A DNA stretch of 64,000 bases from Pigmentiphaga litoralis (GTDB lineage: Bacteria > Pseudomonadota > Gammaproteobacteria > Burkholderiales > Burkholderiaceae_B). The notes below the pieces were generated by a model, which made no database searches, was not told the origin of the DNA, and saw only the letters and a list, made by a program, of their open reading frames with translations. The number at the start of each line of letters is the position of its first letter. The stretch's first letter is position 1. The position numbers and the translations under genes are program-made. Shown piece by piece: positions 63,041 through 64,000 of the stretch. The stretch lies in NCBI RefSeq assembly GCF_013408655.1, contig NZ_JACCBP010000001.1:1736001-1800000 (forward strand), in the 5' to 3' direction.

Positions 63041-63051
63041 GGCCAGAACAG

Positions 63052-63864
63052 ATGACTGAAAATACGCTGTACATGCTAAAGGCCTTCTTTCTCGGCTGTA
63101 TCGAGGGCCTGACGGAATTTTTGCCGGTATCGAGCACGGGTCACCTGATCCTGATCGGCAACTGGCTCAATTTCAATTCGGGCGAAGGCAAAGTCTTCGA
63201 AGTGGTCATCCAATTTGGCGCAATTCTTGCGGTGATCTGGATTTTTCGGGAAAAGGTCGCACATATCCTGGTAGGGATCGTGACGGGTGACAAATTTTCG
63301 TTGAGATTTGCCCGGAACATCATCATTGCCTTCCTGCCGTCGGCCATCATCGGGGTGCTTTTCCTGAAGCTGATCAAGCAGGTGCTGTTCCAGCCGGCGG
63401 TGGTTGCGGTGGCGTTGGTCATCGGCGGGTTTATCATCCTATGGGTGGAGCGCCGGCCCCAGACGTCCATCAAGACGCAAAACATCTCCGAAATCACCTG
63501 GAAACAGGCGTTGCTGGTGGGATGTGCGCAGTGTCTGGCGATGATTCCGGGAACCTCGCGCTCCGGTTCCACGATTATTGGTGGTATGGCTGTGGGCCTG
63601 AAACGGACCACCGCCACCGAATTTTCCTTTTTCCTTGCGATGCCCACGATGCTGGGCGCTTCGGTCTACGACGCATACAAGAACCACGCGTTGCTTACTG
63701 ACAGCGACCTGGCCGCGATTGCCGTCGGCTTCATGGCTGCCTTCTTTGCCGCGTTGCTGGTGGTCCGCGCGCTGATGCGGTTCGTCGCGACCCACACCTA
63801 CCGGGTGTTTGCCTGGTACCGGATCGCGCTTGGACTGGCCATCGTGGTGTGGATGCTGGTTTAA
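63052..63864 (+). CDS. uppP: Undecaprenyl-diphosphatase
   Basis: The 270-residue membrane enzyme recycles the undecaprenyl carrier for cell wall synthesis and gives bacitracin resistance. [14 protein letters not shown] (residues 18-31) and [12 protein letters not shown] hold the catalytic residues, and about eight transmembrane segments are visible. Its start follows copy B of the repeat, so its promoter must lie in or before the repeats. Confidence 0.96.
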   Translation: MTENTLYMLKAFFLGCIEGLTEFLPVSSTGHLILIGNWLNFNSGEGKVFEVVIQFGAILAVIWIFREKVAHILVGIVTGDKFSLRFARNIIIAFLPSAIIGVLFLKLIKQVLFQPAVVAVALVIGGFIILWVERRPQTSIKTQNISEITWKQALLVGCAQCLAMIPGTSRSGSTIIGGMAVGLKRTTATEFSFFLAMPTMLGASVYDAYKNHALLTDSDLAAIAVGFMAAFFAALLVVRALMRFVATHTYRVFAWYRIALGLAIVVWMLV

Positions 63865-63876
63865 CTCGAGCAATAC

Positions 63877-64000
63877 ATGGTCACGATCAAAAGCCGCGTT
63901 GTCATTCCTCTTGAGGGATCACAGGCGGCGCCGGAATTCCTGTCGTTCAGCGGTTTCACCAAAGAGCACATTGCCATCGTGTTCCCGAGCGTCACGCCCG
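63877..64000 (+). CDS. N-terminus of a probable GTP cyclohydrolase II, cut by the window end
   Basis: Only 41 codons are visible, beginning MVTIKSRVVIPLEG. The block EFLSFSGF-TKEHIAIVFP resembles the N-terminal part of RibA-type GTP cyclohydrolases, which open GTP in riboflavin synthesis; the diagnostic HSECLTGD motif would come just after the window end. It starts 12 bases after uppP on the same strand. The assignment is tentative. Confidence 0.5.
   Translation, partial: MVTIKSRVVIPLEGSQAAPEFLSFSGFTKEHIAIVFPSVTP

Larger units (their letters stand above)
62388..63045. repeat. Array of GC-rich hairpin repeats between suhB and uppP
   Basis: Four related units fill the 667-base gap. Each has the core GCGGATCTGGCTTTGCCAG (a hairpin CTGGC-TTT-GCCAG), followed by CCCCTGGGGG and GGCGCGAAGCGCC. 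The first unit (62388-62475) is inverted, the second (about 62560-62680) is partial, and the third and fourth are direct copies. Short frames across the units (for example 62694-63055) are repeat-derived and not believed to be genes. Confidence 0.85.

Noticed and set aside
62388..63045. Possible CRISPR array
   Set aside because: The units are over 100 bases long, GC-rich, partly inverted and have internal hairpins; spacer-like unique segments of even length are absent and no cas genes are present.
62694..63055. Short open frames across the repeats
   Set aside because: They follow the repeat units in several frames and have peptides that repeat with them; no ribosome binding sites or independent support.
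1..64000. Insertion sequences, prophage or integrase genes
   Set aside because: No transposase, integrase or phage gene and no terminal inverted repeat pair was recognised in any part of the window.

Overview
The window looks like a high-GC betaproteobacterium of the order Burkholderiales, most likely family Alcaligenaceae (Bordetella, Achromobacter or Pigmentiphaga type). The reasons are the large number of Bug-family periplasmic receptors, the housekeeping gene order on the right (tRNA-Ser, lysC, tilS, accA, alkA-like, cysS, TPR protein, ppiA, ppiB, lpxH) and the GC-rich intergenic hairpin repeats. The genus assignment is inference.

Region 1 (1-19.9 kb) is an uncharacterised CoA-dependent catabolic region. 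It has an NDP-forming acyl-CoA synthetase, a rubredoxin, a fused enoyl-CoA hydratase/3-hydroxyacyl-CoA dehydrogenase, two SDRs, a CapA-like protein, a lactonase-like propeller, a DUF35 plus SCP2-thiolase pair, an aldehyde dehydrogenase, an MmgE/PrpD protein, two HIBADH-like dehydrogenases with unusual domain order, and four Bug receptors, one of them internally shortened. Every likely operon head here carries a GGTTCC-N7-GGAACC type palindrome (about 1.99, 5.38, 16.38, 16.44 and 20.0 kb). This suggests one regulon under a regulator that is not in the window.

Region 2 (20.3-30.4 kb) is an o-phthalate pathway: Rieske oxygenase (pht3), 4,5-dihydroxyphthalate decarboxylase (pht5), reductase (pht2) and dihydrodiol dehydrogenase (pht4). 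A secreted hydrolase and two Bug receptors precede them; a third receptor and a PcaD-like enol-lactonase follow. Two SlyA/MarR-like palindromes (TTAG-N4-CTAA) sit before the hydrolase and before pht3.

Region 3 (30.5-43.4 kb) holds two LysR regulators, an M20 amidohydrolase with a Bug receptor, a probable Pho-regulated operon of two alkaline phosphatases and a His-rich secreted protein, a DUF4160/DUF2442 pair, and a small operon of a class II aldolase, an amidohydrolase and a Bug receptor with a divergent LysR gene. A tRNA-Ser(GCU) gene separates this accessory half from the core half.

Region 4 (43.5-64 kb) is core metabolism (amino acid, lipid, tRNA, DNA repair and envelope genes). An apparent accessory block at 52.5-60.7 kb interrupts it: a DUF6454-like lipoprotein, an NMT1-type ABC importer, an ABM-domain protein, a terephthalate-dioxygenase-like oxygenase pair without a reductase, a LysR gene and a PrpF-family isomerase. 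The window ends with trmJ, suhB, a 0.66-kb array of GC-rich hairpin repeats, uppP and the start of a probable GTP cyclohydrolase II gene.
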